Positions 1-4,378 of a stretch of DNA of 7,568 nt are shown here, piece by piece; positions within the stretch are counted from its first letter, which is position 1; every line of letters begins with the position of its first letter. The DNA is taken from assembly GCA_002390455.1 (NCBI GenBank), contig DGPN01000032.1, positions 1 through 7,568 on the forward strand, in the 5' to 3' direction. The stretch is from Flavobacteriaceae bacterium UBA4439. Its GTDB lineage: Bacteria; Bacteroidota; Bacteroidia; Flavobacteriales; Flavobacteriaceae. The notes beneath the pieces were generated by a model. It had not been told where the DNA came from, searched no databases, and was given only the letters and a program-made list of their open reading frames with translations. The translations under genes were made by a program, and so were the position numbers.

Positions 1-45
1 CCTCTTCCTTACCAAGGAAACGCTCTACCCCTGAGCTACATCGGC
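1..45 (-). tRNA. tRNA-Thr(GGT), 5' part only, cut by window edge
   Basis: Read on the minus strand, the gene starts GCCGATG (acceptor 5' strand), then TA, a GCTC/GAGC D-stem, and an anticodon stem TTTCC/GGAAG enclosing the loop TTGGTAA. The anticodon is therefore GGT, which reads the threonine codons ACC and ACU. The variable loop, T-arm and 3' acceptor strand lie beyond base 1. The first 15 nt are identical to the tRNA-Thr(TGT) in this window. It has its own near-consensus promoter at 58-87 and is separated from the other three tRNAs by about 370 bp. By analogy with E. coli thrT-tufB, an EF-Tu gene is expected immediately downstream, outside the window. Confidence 0.93.
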
Positions 46-57
46 ATTTTGATGGGG

Positions 58-87
58 CAAATTTAATTTTATTTTATAAACTTTCAA
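58..87 (-). promoter_or_regulatory. Promoter for tRNA-Thr(GGT) and presumed tuf
   Basis: The minus strand shows TTG (87-85), a 19-nt spacer, then TAAATTTG (65-58). This matches the Bacteroidota primary sigma consensus TTG-N19-TAnnTTTG at every defined position. Transcription would begin around 51-53, leaving a leader of under about 10 nt before the tRNA 5' end at 45. It implies that tRNA-Thr(GGT) and whatever follows (tuf expected) can be transcribed independently of the three upstream tRNAs. Confidence 0.75.
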
Positions 88-114
88 CCCTTTCTTTAAG
101 ATAAATATTGACCT

Positions 115-143
115 CCAATTGGGGACGTGAATTGGTCAATTCA
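115..143. repeat. Pair of AATTG palindromes upstream of the tRNA-Thr promoter
   Basis: CCAATTGG at 115-122 is a perfect 8-bp palindrome. Five bases further on, TGAATTG-GT-CAATTCA at 128-143 is a perfect inverted repeat with 7-bp arms and a 2-bp spacer. Both share the AATTG core. They lie about 30-55 bp upstream of the -33 element of the promoter at 58-87, a plausible position for a regulator or an upstream activating site. No regulator is assigned, and AT-rich sequence gives such palindromes by chance fairly often. Confidence 0.35.
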
Positions 144-154
144 TTAATAAAACC

Positions 155-265
155 TTATCTAAAGCGCCCCAAATGATTAATCAAGCTGACATCGAGCATT
201 CTCTTCTTGCTTTTTCTTGTCCTTCTTTGAACCATCCACTCTCCATTGGTCAAAATCGATTCCAT
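155..265 (-). CDS. Possible 36-aa basic small ORF (doubtful)
   Basis: An ATG at 265 opens a 36-codon frame ending in TAA at 155. The product is strongly basic in the middle (VQRRTRKSKKRM) and has no hydrophobic segment, so it would resemble a small nucleic-acid-binding peptide rather than a membrane peptide. There is no SD, as is normal for this genome, and no convincing promoter just upstream. An in-frame TGA lies a few codons before the ATG. An ORF of this length is easily produced by chance in 370 bp, and I do not recognise the sequence. It is listed only because it is the best coding candidate in the interval. Confidence 0.15.
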   Translation of the reverse strand: MESILTNGEWMVQRRTRKSKKRMLDVSLINHLGRFR

Positions 266-415
266 CAAATGAGGTCAGTCTAAATGGCAGGGAAGCGAAA
301 GGAATTTCCTACATAGGAGCCTTTTGGTGTTTTGGGCAACGAAACAAGTATTAACTACTCTGTGGGAATCTGAGGTGGAGGCGTGGTAGAAAAAAATGCA
401 ATTGAAGAAAAAAAG

Positions 416-488
416 AGCGGGAGACCGGGTTCGAACCGGCGACATTCAGCTTGGAAGGCTGACGCTCTACCAACTGAGCTACTCCCGC
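416..488 (-). tRNA. tRNA-Gly(TCC)
   Basis: This is a 73-nt cloverleaf on the minus strand. Acceptor GCGGGAG pairs with CTCCCGC, the anticodon stem TCAGC/GCTGA encloses the loop CTTCCAA (anticodon TCC), and the T-arm carries GGTTCGAACC. The discriminator base is T (position 416), the usual one for bacterial tRNA-Gly. CCA is not encoded, so it is added after transcription. It follows tRNA-Tyr by about 51 nt and is presumably cotranscribed with it. A T-run follows the gene, but no separate terminator hairpin is visible. Confidence 0.97.
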
Positions 489-539
489 TTAAAACTGATG
501 CTAAGATCAGTAAATTATTTCAATATTTCAAATACTTTG

Positions 540-621
540 TGGGGAGAGCAGGATTCGAACCTGCGAAGGTAAAACCAACAGATTTACAGTCTGTCCTCGT
601 TGGCCGCTTGAGTATCTCCCC
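540..621 (-). tRNA. tRNA-Tyr(GTA)
   Basis: This is an 82-nt class II tRNA on the minus strand. Acceptor GGGGAGA pairs with TCTCCCC, the anticodon stem CAGA/TCTG encloses a loop carrying GTA, and there is an extended variable arm and a T-arm with GGTTCGAATCC. The discriminator is A (540), as expected for bacterial Tyr. Two further G residues precede the 5' end, so the exact RNase P site is inferred from acceptor pairing. CCA is not encoded. It lies between tRNA-Thr(TGT) and tRNA-Gly(TCC), as in the E. coli thrU-tyrU-glyT-thrT cluster. Confidence 0.96.
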
Positions 622-647
622 CCAAGTCTTTTTTTATTTTTAAACAG

Positions 648-721
648 AGCCGATGGAGGGACTCGAACCCACGACCTGCTGATTACAAATCAGCTGCTCT
701 AGCCAGCTGAGCTACATCGGC
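648..721 (-). tRNA. tRNA-Thr(TGT)
   Basis: This is a 74-nt cloverleaf on the minus strand. Acceptor GCCGATG pairs with CATCGGC, the anticodon stem GCTGA/TCAGC encloses the loop TTTGTAA (anticodon TGT, reading ACA/ACG), and the T-arm carries GGGTTCGAGTCCC. The discriminator position reads T and CCA is not encoded. It is the first tRNA of the cluster, about 36 nt after the promoter at 757-786 and directly after the U-tract of the hpf terminator hairpin. Confidence 0.96.
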
Positions 722-729
722 TTTTTTAC

Positions 730-755
730 AAAAAAAAAGACCGTAAAAACGGTCT
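730..755 (-). terminator. Intrinsic terminator after hpf, doubling as tRNA leader hairpin
   Basis: On the minus strand a perfect 7-bp stem AGACCGT/ACGGTCT (755-749 and 744-738) closes an 'all-T' tetraloop and runs into about nine T residues (738-730). This is a textbook Rho-independent terminator about 50 nt past the hpf stop codon. The plus strand has no T-tract after the hairpin, so the terminator works only for minus-strand transcription. The promoter for the tRNA cluster (757-786) ends right at its foot, so transcripts from that promoter would begin inside the stem. Confidence 0.85.
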
Positions 756-756
756 G

Positions 757-786
757 CAAAGTAAATATTATTTTTTCGGGTTTCAA
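757..786 (-). promoter_or_regulatory. Promoter for the tRNA-Thr/Tyr/Gly cluster
   Basis: The minus strand reads TTTTG with its TTG at 786-784, then exactly 19 nt, then TTACTTTG (764-757). Against the Bacteroidota consensus TTTG-N19-TAnnTTTG only the second base of the -7 box differs. The predicted start is around 750-752, at the base of the hpf terminator hairpin and about 30 nt before tRNA-Thr(TGT). Confidence 0.6.
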
Positions 787-805
787 AACAATAACCCTAA
801 AAAAA

Positions 806-1108
806 TCAACCGAAAATACGTTGCTTTTCTTTGCGTCTTTTAAGGATCCTTTCGGCAGAATCTGCTGCTTGATTAATTGCCTCCTCAAAGCTCTTGGCTG
901 TCTTCTTTACAATCACATCATCACCGGGAATACCTATCTTCAATTCTGCAAATTTGTTGATCTTGTCCGAAGAATTTTCCACCTTGGTGTAAACAAAAAC
1001 ATCCACAATCTGATTATAAAATTGAGTGATTTTCTCGATTCTCTTTTGGGTAAACTCAACCAACTTAATGTCGGCTGTGTAATTGACGGATTGAAAGTTG
1101 ACATTCAT
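806..1108 (-). CDS. hpf: Ribosome hibernation-promoting factor, short HPF/RaiA (YfiA) family
   Basis: This is a 100-residue protein of the HPF/RaiA family, which binds the decoding centre of the 30S subunit in resting cells, blocks tRNA and mRNA access and stabilises idle ribosomes. The length covers one beta-alpha-beta-beta-beta-alpha domain. The second helix shows the typical pattern SFEEAINQAADSAERIL (about residues 73-89), followed by a basic tail KRRKEKQR. There is no C-terminal dimerisation domain, so this is the short form rather than the long form that dimerises ribosomes by itself. Start ATG at 1108 has no SD. It lies 24 nt downstream of xerC, so the two are likely cotranscribed, and a strong terminator follows. 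Its position just before a tRNA-tuf cluster fits a translation-related locus. Confidence 0.93.
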   Translation of the reverse strand: MNVNFQSVNYTADIKLVEFTQKRIEKITQFYNQIVDVFVYTKVENSSDKINKFAELKIGIPGDDVIVKKTAKSFEEAINQAADSAERILKRRKEKQRIFG

Positions 1109-1132
1109 ATGATAAAAATTTTAAAGTTAGAA

Positions 1133-2023
1133 TCACTCTTCTTTACCTCTCGGATGTGCCTTGGAATAGATCTCCTGAATCTTTTTCAAACTACTGTGGG
1201 TGTATACTTGAGTCGCTGCAATGCTCTCATGTCCCAACAATTCTTTGACCGAATTGAGATCGGCACCGTTGTTCAACAAGTGGGTTGCGAAACTGTGACG
1301 CAACATATGGGGGCTTTTTTTAACCTTTGTTGATACCATACTAAAATAATGATTTACGGTTTGATAAACAAATCCTTCGGTGAGTTTTAATCCTGTTGAT
1401 GAGTGAAAAAAATAAGAGGATGGGGAAACAGGCAGTTTGTCTTTATAAGCTATATAGGTCTTCAAAACCGATATAGCTTCGGGCAGAAGAGGTATGATAC
1501 GTTCTTTATTACGCTTACCCAAAACCTTGATCATATGAGTCTCAAAATCTACCGAGGTCATTTCCAAATCAATCAACTCCTGACGTCGGATTCCAGTAAA
1601 GTATAATAAGGTAATGATGGTTTTTTGGAGTATGCCCTCATAATCCTCAGCAAATAAATCGCTGTTCAACAGTTGATCGACCTCCTCCATAGAAAAAGGC
1701 ACATTTACCTTTTTGGAAACTTTTAGGGGGCGGTGAAGCTTGAGGGGAGAAATGGTAATGGTTTCTGTTCTGAGCAGAAATTTGTAATAGGATCGAAGCA
1801 CAGAAATTTTACGGTTGACCGTTCGATTGGTGTTATGGTTTTCGACCAAGTTGATGATCCAAGTCCGGATTTGACTGTATTCCACCTGATCAATACTTTC
1901 CAACTTAAAATAGGATTGACAAAATTCACTGAAATGGGTCAGATCCTTTTGATAAGCTTTACAAGTGTGGGGTGAATATTTTTTTTCGTGGGTGATGTAA
2001 TCCAGAAATCGGTCGATGGACAT
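1133..2023 (-). CDS. xerC: Tyrosine recombinase XerC-type
   Basis: This is a 296-residue site-specific recombinase of the XerC/XerD family, which in bacteria resolves chromosome dimers at dif during division. Residues about 1-90 form the SAM-like N-terminal core-binding domain (FLDYITHEKKYSPHTCKAY). Residues about 105-290 form the catalytic domain. All six expected catalytic positions are visible: R146 in TGIRRQEL, K170 in VLGKRNKER, H239 and R242 in SPHMLRHSFATHL, H265 in LLGHESIAATQ and nucleophile Y274 in QVYTHSSL. Length is normal for Xer. Start ATG at 2023 is preceded by a T-run, with no SD. Core-gene neighbours (rpsU upstream, hpf downstream) favour a housekeeping Xer over a phage or transposon integrase. 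Whether it is functionally XerC or XerD needs the second genomic copy. Confidence 0.92.
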   Translation of the reverse strand: MSIDRFLDYITHEKKYSPHTCKAYQKDLTHFSEFCQSYFKLESIDQVEYSQIRTWIINLVENHNTNRTVNRKISVLRSYYKFLLRTETITISPLKLHRPLKVSKKVNVPFSMEEVDQLLNSDLFAEDYEGILQKTIITLLYFTGIRRQELIDLEMTSVDFETHMIKVLGKRNKERIIPLLPEAISVLKTYIAYKDKLPVSPSSYFFHSSTGLKLTEGFVYQTVNHYFSMVSTKVKKSPHMLRHSFATHLLNNGADLNSVKELLGHESIAATQVYTHSSLKKIQEIYSKAHPRGKEE

Positions 2024-2071
2024 AAAAAAACGTTGTAAATCAAAGTTATGAAACTTAAAACTTACAACGTT
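2024..2071 (-). terminator. rpsU terminator-like hairpin abutting xerC start
   Basis: On the minus strand AACGTTGTAA (2071-2062) pairs perfectly with TTACAACGTT (2038-2029) over 10 bp. The 23-nt loop contains a nested 5-bp hairpin AAGTT/AACTT (2056-2052 and 2047-2043). Seven T residues (2030-2024, two of them within the stem) follow, and the next base is the A of the xerC ATG. The structure would terminate rpsU mRNA, or, in read-through RNA, sequester the xerC start region. The stem is AT-rich and the loop large, so termination is probably partial. Confidence 0.6.
2041..2067 (-). promoter_or_regulatory. Weak candidate promoter for xerC-hpf inside the rpsU hairpin
   Basis: The minus strand has TAACTTTG (2048-2041), a full match to the -7 consensus TAnnTTTG, located in the loop of the rpsU hairpin. 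The nearest TTG (2067-2065) is only 16 nt upstream instead of 19-21, and nothing fits at 19 nt. If used, transcription would start near 2034, giving a leader of about 11 nt. The poor spacing keeps confidence low. Confidence 0.3.
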
Positions 2072-2095
2072 AATGATACAACTAAAATAGCGAGC

Positions 2096-2290
2096 TTATT
2101 GGTTTTCTTGGTCTCTAAGTCGCTGAATGTATTGTGCTTTTTTGATTTTGTCGCGATTCCTGATGGAAGGCTTTACAAATTGCTTTCGACTTCTCAACTG
2201 ACGCATGCCGCCGGTTTTGTCAAATTTTCGCTTAAAACGCTTGAGCGCGCGATCGATATTTTCTCCGTCTTTAACTGGTATGATTAGCAT
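2096..2290 (-). CDS. rpsU: 30S ribosomal protein bS21
   Basis: This 64-residue basic protein is ribosomal protein bS21, which sits next to the 3' end of 16S rRNA on the 30S platform. The family pattern is visible: an N-terminal strand (LIIPVKDGENI), a helix with ALKRFKRKFDKTG, the RSRKQFVKPS turn, and a final basic helix. In Bacteroidota, bS21 with bS18 and bS6 is known to sequester the anti-SD of 16S rRNA, which explains why most mRNAs lack an SD. This gene has an 11-nt SD (2298-2308) ahead of its ATG at 2290, the only one among the visible starts here. That fits the reported autoregulation, in which ribosomes lacking bS21 have a free anti-SD and preferentially translate rpsU. It has its own promoter and a hairpin terminator downstream, so it is likely monocistronic or partly read through into xerC. 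Confidence 0.96.
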   Translation of the reverse strand: MLIIPVKDGENIDRALKRFKRKFDKTGGMRQLRSRKQFVKPSIRNRDKIKKAQYIQRLRDQENQ

Positions 2291-2310
2291 ATGTTGGCAC
2301 CTCCTTTCAT
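2284..2310 (-). CDS. Possible 8-codon upstream ORF overlapping the rpsU SD and start
   Basis: An ATG at 2310 opens the frame MKGGANIC and ends at TAA (2286-2284), just inside rpsU. It is out of frame with rpsU (offset 20 nt), contains the complete SD as codons 2-4 (AAA GGA GGT) and spans the rpsU ATG. If the promoter at 2320-2348 starts transcription near 2313, this ATG would be almost at the mRNA 5' end. It may be a chance consequence of the SD sequence, and there is no evidence of translation. Confidence 0.2.
   Translation of the reverse strand: MKGGANIC
2298..2308 (-). promoter_or_regulatory. Extended Shine-Dalgarno of rpsU
   Basis: The minus strand reads GAAAGGAGGTG, perfectly complementary to the usual 16S rRNA 3' end CACCUCCUUUC over 11 nt. 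The AGGAGG core is 9 nt from the rpsU ATG. None of the seven other visible gene starts (hpf, xerC, acyl-CoA dehydrogenase, HhH gene, symporter, channel, pspC-like) has such a motif. Confidence 0.93.
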
Positions 2311-2319
2311 AATGGTGCG

Positions 2320-2348
2320 CAAATATAGGAATAGTATCCCTAATGCAA
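2320..2348 (-). promoter_or_regulatory. rpsU promoter
   Basis: The minus strand shows TTG (2348-2346), an 18-nt spacer and TATATTTG (2327-2320). The -7 box matches TAnnTTTG fully, and the spacer is one shorter than the ideal 19. The predicted start is near 2313, giving a 5' leader of about 22 nt that contains little more than the SD. The promoter lies in the 76-bp gap after the acyl-CoA dehydrogenase, so rpsU can be expressed independently of the upstream operon. Confidence 0.65.
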
Positions 2349-2366
2349 GTAAGAAAAAAGGAAATT

Positions 2367-3530
2367 TTAAGATTTTAATAAATTGCGTGCAATGACCAAT
2401 TTTTGGATTTCACTAGTGCCCTCCCCTATGGTACACAATTTGGAATCGCGGAAGAATTTTTCAACGGGAAAATCTTTGATAAAACCATACCCACCGTGAA
2501 CTTGCACCGCATTGTTGGCTACCTTAACACAGACCTCAGAGGCAAATAGTTTTGCCATCGCACCGATTTGCGTCACGTTTTTCCCCAGATTTTTATCTTC
2601 TCCAGCCTGATGTGTCATCAAAGTGGCCGCTTCAATTTCTGTAGCCATATCGGCCAACATAAATGAAATACCTTGGAAGCTCCCAATGGGCTTACCAAAC
2701 TGTTCGCGTTCTTTGGCGTATTTCACAGAAGCCTCCATCGCGCCTTTGGCAATGCCAAGCGATAGCGCAGCGATAGAAATCCGACCTCCATCCAATATTT
2801 TCATCGATTGAATAAAGCCTTCTCCTACATCACCCAGACGATTGCTGTCGGGAATTATACAATTGTCAAAAACCATTTCGGCAGTTTCCGAAGCTCGCAT
2901 TCCCAATTTGTTCTCTACTTTTCCCGAACTAAATCCTGGAGTCCCTTTTTCGATGACAAAGCTGGTCATACCGTGGCTGTCGCCTTTTTCTCCATTTCTG
3001 AAAATAACAACGGCCAAATGGCAAGACTTACCATGGGTAATAAAGTTTTTGGTTCCATTCAAGACCCAATGATCACCTTGTTTTTTAGCGGTTGCATTCA
3101 TGCCTTTGGCATCGGAACCCGTATTGTATTCTGTCAATCCCCATGCACCAATCCATTCTCCTGTAGCCAGTTTGGGCAACCACTTCATTCGTTGCTCCTC
3201 ATTGCCAAAAAGGTAAAGGTGTTGGGTGGCCAAAGAATTGTGTGCCGCCACCGATAGACCAATGGAAGGATCCACTTTTGAAATTTCTTCGATTACTGCA
3301 ATATATTCGTGATAGCCCATACCAGAACCACCATAGATTTCAGGGATCAATACTCCCATAAAACCTAATTCTCCAGCTTTTCTTAATAGGTTTGCAGGAA
3401 AAAATTGTGACTCATCCCACTCCATCACATTCGGTCGAATGTATTGCTCTGAAAAATGTTTTGCGGATTCAATGACCATTTTCGTGGTCTCGCCATAGTT
3501 CATGCCCACCGCACTTTCTAACTCAAACAT
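2367..3530 (-). CDS. Acyl-CoA dehydrogenase (short/branched-chain type)
   Basis: This 387-residue FAD-dependent acyl-CoA dehydrogenase catalyses the alpha,beta-oxidation of acyl-CoA thioesters, passing electrons to ETF, in fatty-acid or branched-chain amino-acid breakdown. Residues about 12-125 are the helical N-terminal domain. GLTEYNTGSDAKG begins the middle beta domain with signature 1. QVHGGYGFIKDFPVEKFFRD is signature 2. IGEGTSEIQ carries the likely catalytic base E370, at the place used by SCAD and MCAD and unlike isovaleryl-CoA dehydrogenase. Full length for the family. Start ATG at 3530 lies 4 nt after the HhH gene stop; M10 (3503) is an alternative that fits the usual N-terminus as well. 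No SD. Exact chain-length preference cannot be read from the sequence. It appears to be the last gene of the upstream operon, and no clear terminator hairpin follows. Confidence 0.93.
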   Translation of the reverse strand: MFELESAVGMNYGETTKMVIESAKHFSEQYIRPNVMEWDESQFFPANLLRKAGELGFMGVLIPEIYGGSGMGYHEYIAVIEEISKVDPSIGLSVAAHNSLATQHLYLFGNEEQRMKWLPKLATGEWIGAWGLTEYNTGSDAKGMNATAKKQGDHWVLNGTKNFITHGKSCHLAVVIFRNGEKGDSHGMTSFVIEKGTPGFSSGKVENKLGMRASETAEMVFDNCIIPDSNRLGDVGEGFIQSMKILDGGRISIAALSLGIAKGAMEASVKYAKEREQFGKPIGSFQGISFMLADMATEIEAATLMTHQAGEDKNLGKNVTQIGAMAKLFASEVCVKVANNAVQVHGGYGFIKDFPVEKFFRDSKLCTIGEGTSEIQKLVIARNLLKS

Positions 3531-3534
3531 AGTC

Positions 3535-4365
3535 TTAAAATGAATGTAAATATAAGCTTATTCTCTTTATTTTCAATACGTCAAAACCCTCAATATTTTG
3601 AAGATCGTCAAAACCAATCTCTCCATGGGAACTTCTCCATTGGATAATGTTTCGAGCATTTTTGGAAGTAATATAGGGCAAGGCCACCAAGTCAGCATAA
3701 GAAAGTGTATCCAAAAGTAGTTTGTTGATTTGAGGGAGAACCTTAACCTCAAATCGCTTTTGAATCCTTTGAACAACAACACTGTCCAAACCAAATACCT
3801 CATAAAGTTGATCTACATCACTATACCCTTTGAGGTATTTTCTGTAATTGATGATCCGTTGAGAAAGTTTTTTACCCACTCCGTATATTATTTCCAAATC
3901 CACTGCCTCGCATCGGTTCAAACCTATTTTTTCTAGCTCCTTTTTTATAGGAGAATTTGTTTTTTTCCATTTGGGAAAAGTAAGATAGGGCCCCAACCCA
4001 GCCATCAATTCATCCTCGACTCCTGTGACCGACTGAAATTGTTCGGCAGAATTGATCCATTTTCCCGACTTTCTAAAGGCCAACAATCGGTCAATGGATT
4101 GAAGCTCCAGACCCAATTCATATGCCCGATGGTCGGACAGATAATTGGGGTTAAAAGGATAAATCTTTGGTTTGTCCAAACTGATCTGGAAGAGGGAATC
4201 AATCCATTTTTGATGTCTACGCATGGACTGCTCGTCTAAAGGCTCAGGTTGGGTTTGGGGCAAAAAGTCTTTTAAAAAGCTAAAACTCAACACCAAGACC
4301 AACAGAATCAGCAGAGCATTCCGTTGGGGTTTGCGCAAATGGATATGGGGACCGATAAATTTCAT
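3535..4365 (-). CDS. Membrane-anchored helix-hairpin-helix (ComEA-like repeat) protein
   Basis: The protein has 276 residues, with a basic N-terminus, one hydrophobic segment (about 16-31) and then a soluble region probably outside the cytoplasmic membrane. Three successive HhH units of ComEA type can be seen: about 70-129 (FNPNYLSDHRAYELG...VTGVED), 147-208 (IGLNRCEAVDLEIIYGVGKKLSQRI...FGLDS) and 211-275 (LSYADLVALPYITSKNARNII...IEGFD). HhH motifs bind the DNA backbone without sequence specificity, and ComEA uses them to capture DNA during uptake. Such proteins are common in Bacteroidota, and their role there is not well established as far as I know. Binding or structural function is inferred only. 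The first unit lacks a clean GVG hairpin, so DNA binding by that unit is uncertain. Start ATG at 4365 follows the symporter stop by 13 nt; 4 nt separate it from the dehydrogenase. Confidence 0.85.
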   Translation of the reverse strand: MKFIGPHIHLRKPQRNALLILLVLVLSFSFLKDFLPQTQPEPLDEQSMRRHQKWIDSLFQISLDKPKIYPFNPNYLSDHRAYELGLELQSIDRLLAFRKSGKWINSAEQFQSVTGVEDELMAGLGPYLTFPKWKKTNSPIKKELEKIGLNRCEAVDLEIIYGVGKKLSQRIINYRKYLKGYSDVDQLYEVFGLDSVVVQRIQKRFEVKVLPQINKLLLDTLSYADLVALPYITSKNARNIIQWRSSHGEIGFDDLQNIEGFDVLKIKRISLYLHSF

Positions 4366-4378
4366 TACTGTTTAGGGG

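Larger units (their letters stand above)
46..415. other. 370-bp gene-poor interval splitting the tRNA cluster
   Basis: This stretch separates tRNA-Gly from tRNA-Thr(GGT), which in the E. coli tufB operon are nearly adjacent. At its downstream end on the minus strand it holds a near-perfect Bacteroidota promoter (58-87) and, upstream of that, two AATTG-based palindromes (115-122 and 128-143). A basic 36-codon ORF occupies 155-265. Two short T-runs on the minus strand (within 391-414) follow tRNA-Gly without a clear hairpin. I see no RNA family that I recognise and no long ORF. The 9-mer ATTGGTCAA occurs twice on the plus strand (131-139 and 245-253), which may be chance. Confidence 0.6.

Noticed and set aside
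131..253. Direct repeat ATTGGTCAA (131-139 and 245-253)
   Set aside because: Nine bases over a short AT-rich interval can occur by chance, and no further copies or flanking similarity were seen.
391..415. Terminator after tRNA-Gly
   Set aside because: There are two T-runs on the minus strand but no GC-rich hairpin next to them apart from the tRNA T-arm itself.
383..643. 86-codon plus-strand ORF over the tRNAs
   Set aside because: It reads antisense through tRNA-Gly and tRNA-Tyr, and its translation contains the typical artefact peptides of tRNA T-arms.
821..1333. 170-codon plus-strand ORF across hpf and xerC
   Set aside because: It is antisense to two recognised genes, spans their intergenic gap, is rich in Cys/Leu/Phe without domain features, and has no promoter.
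1133..2023. Integrase of a mobile element
   Set aside because: All features fit a housekeeping Xer protein, the neighbours are core translation genes, and no att repeats or element genes are seen, although tRNA genes are nearby.
2298..2308. Fragment of a 16S rRNA 3' end on the plus strand
   Set aside because: The plus strand resembles the anti-SD only because the minus strand is a perfect SD at the right distance from rpsU. No other 16S sequence is nearby.
2349..2385. Terminator after the acyl-CoA dehydrogenase
   Set aside because: Only weak AT-rich self-complementarity and a broken T-run are present, not enough for a call.
2808..3257. 149-codon plus-strand ORF inside the acyl-CoA dehydrogenase
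   Set aside because: It is a mirror of a strongly conserved gene, with no independent evidence of coding.
3501..3503. M10 as sole start of the acyl-CoA dehydrogenase
   Set aside because: It is plausible by family length, but the ATG at 3530 gives the tighter 4-nt spacing to the upstream gene, so it is kept only as an alternative.
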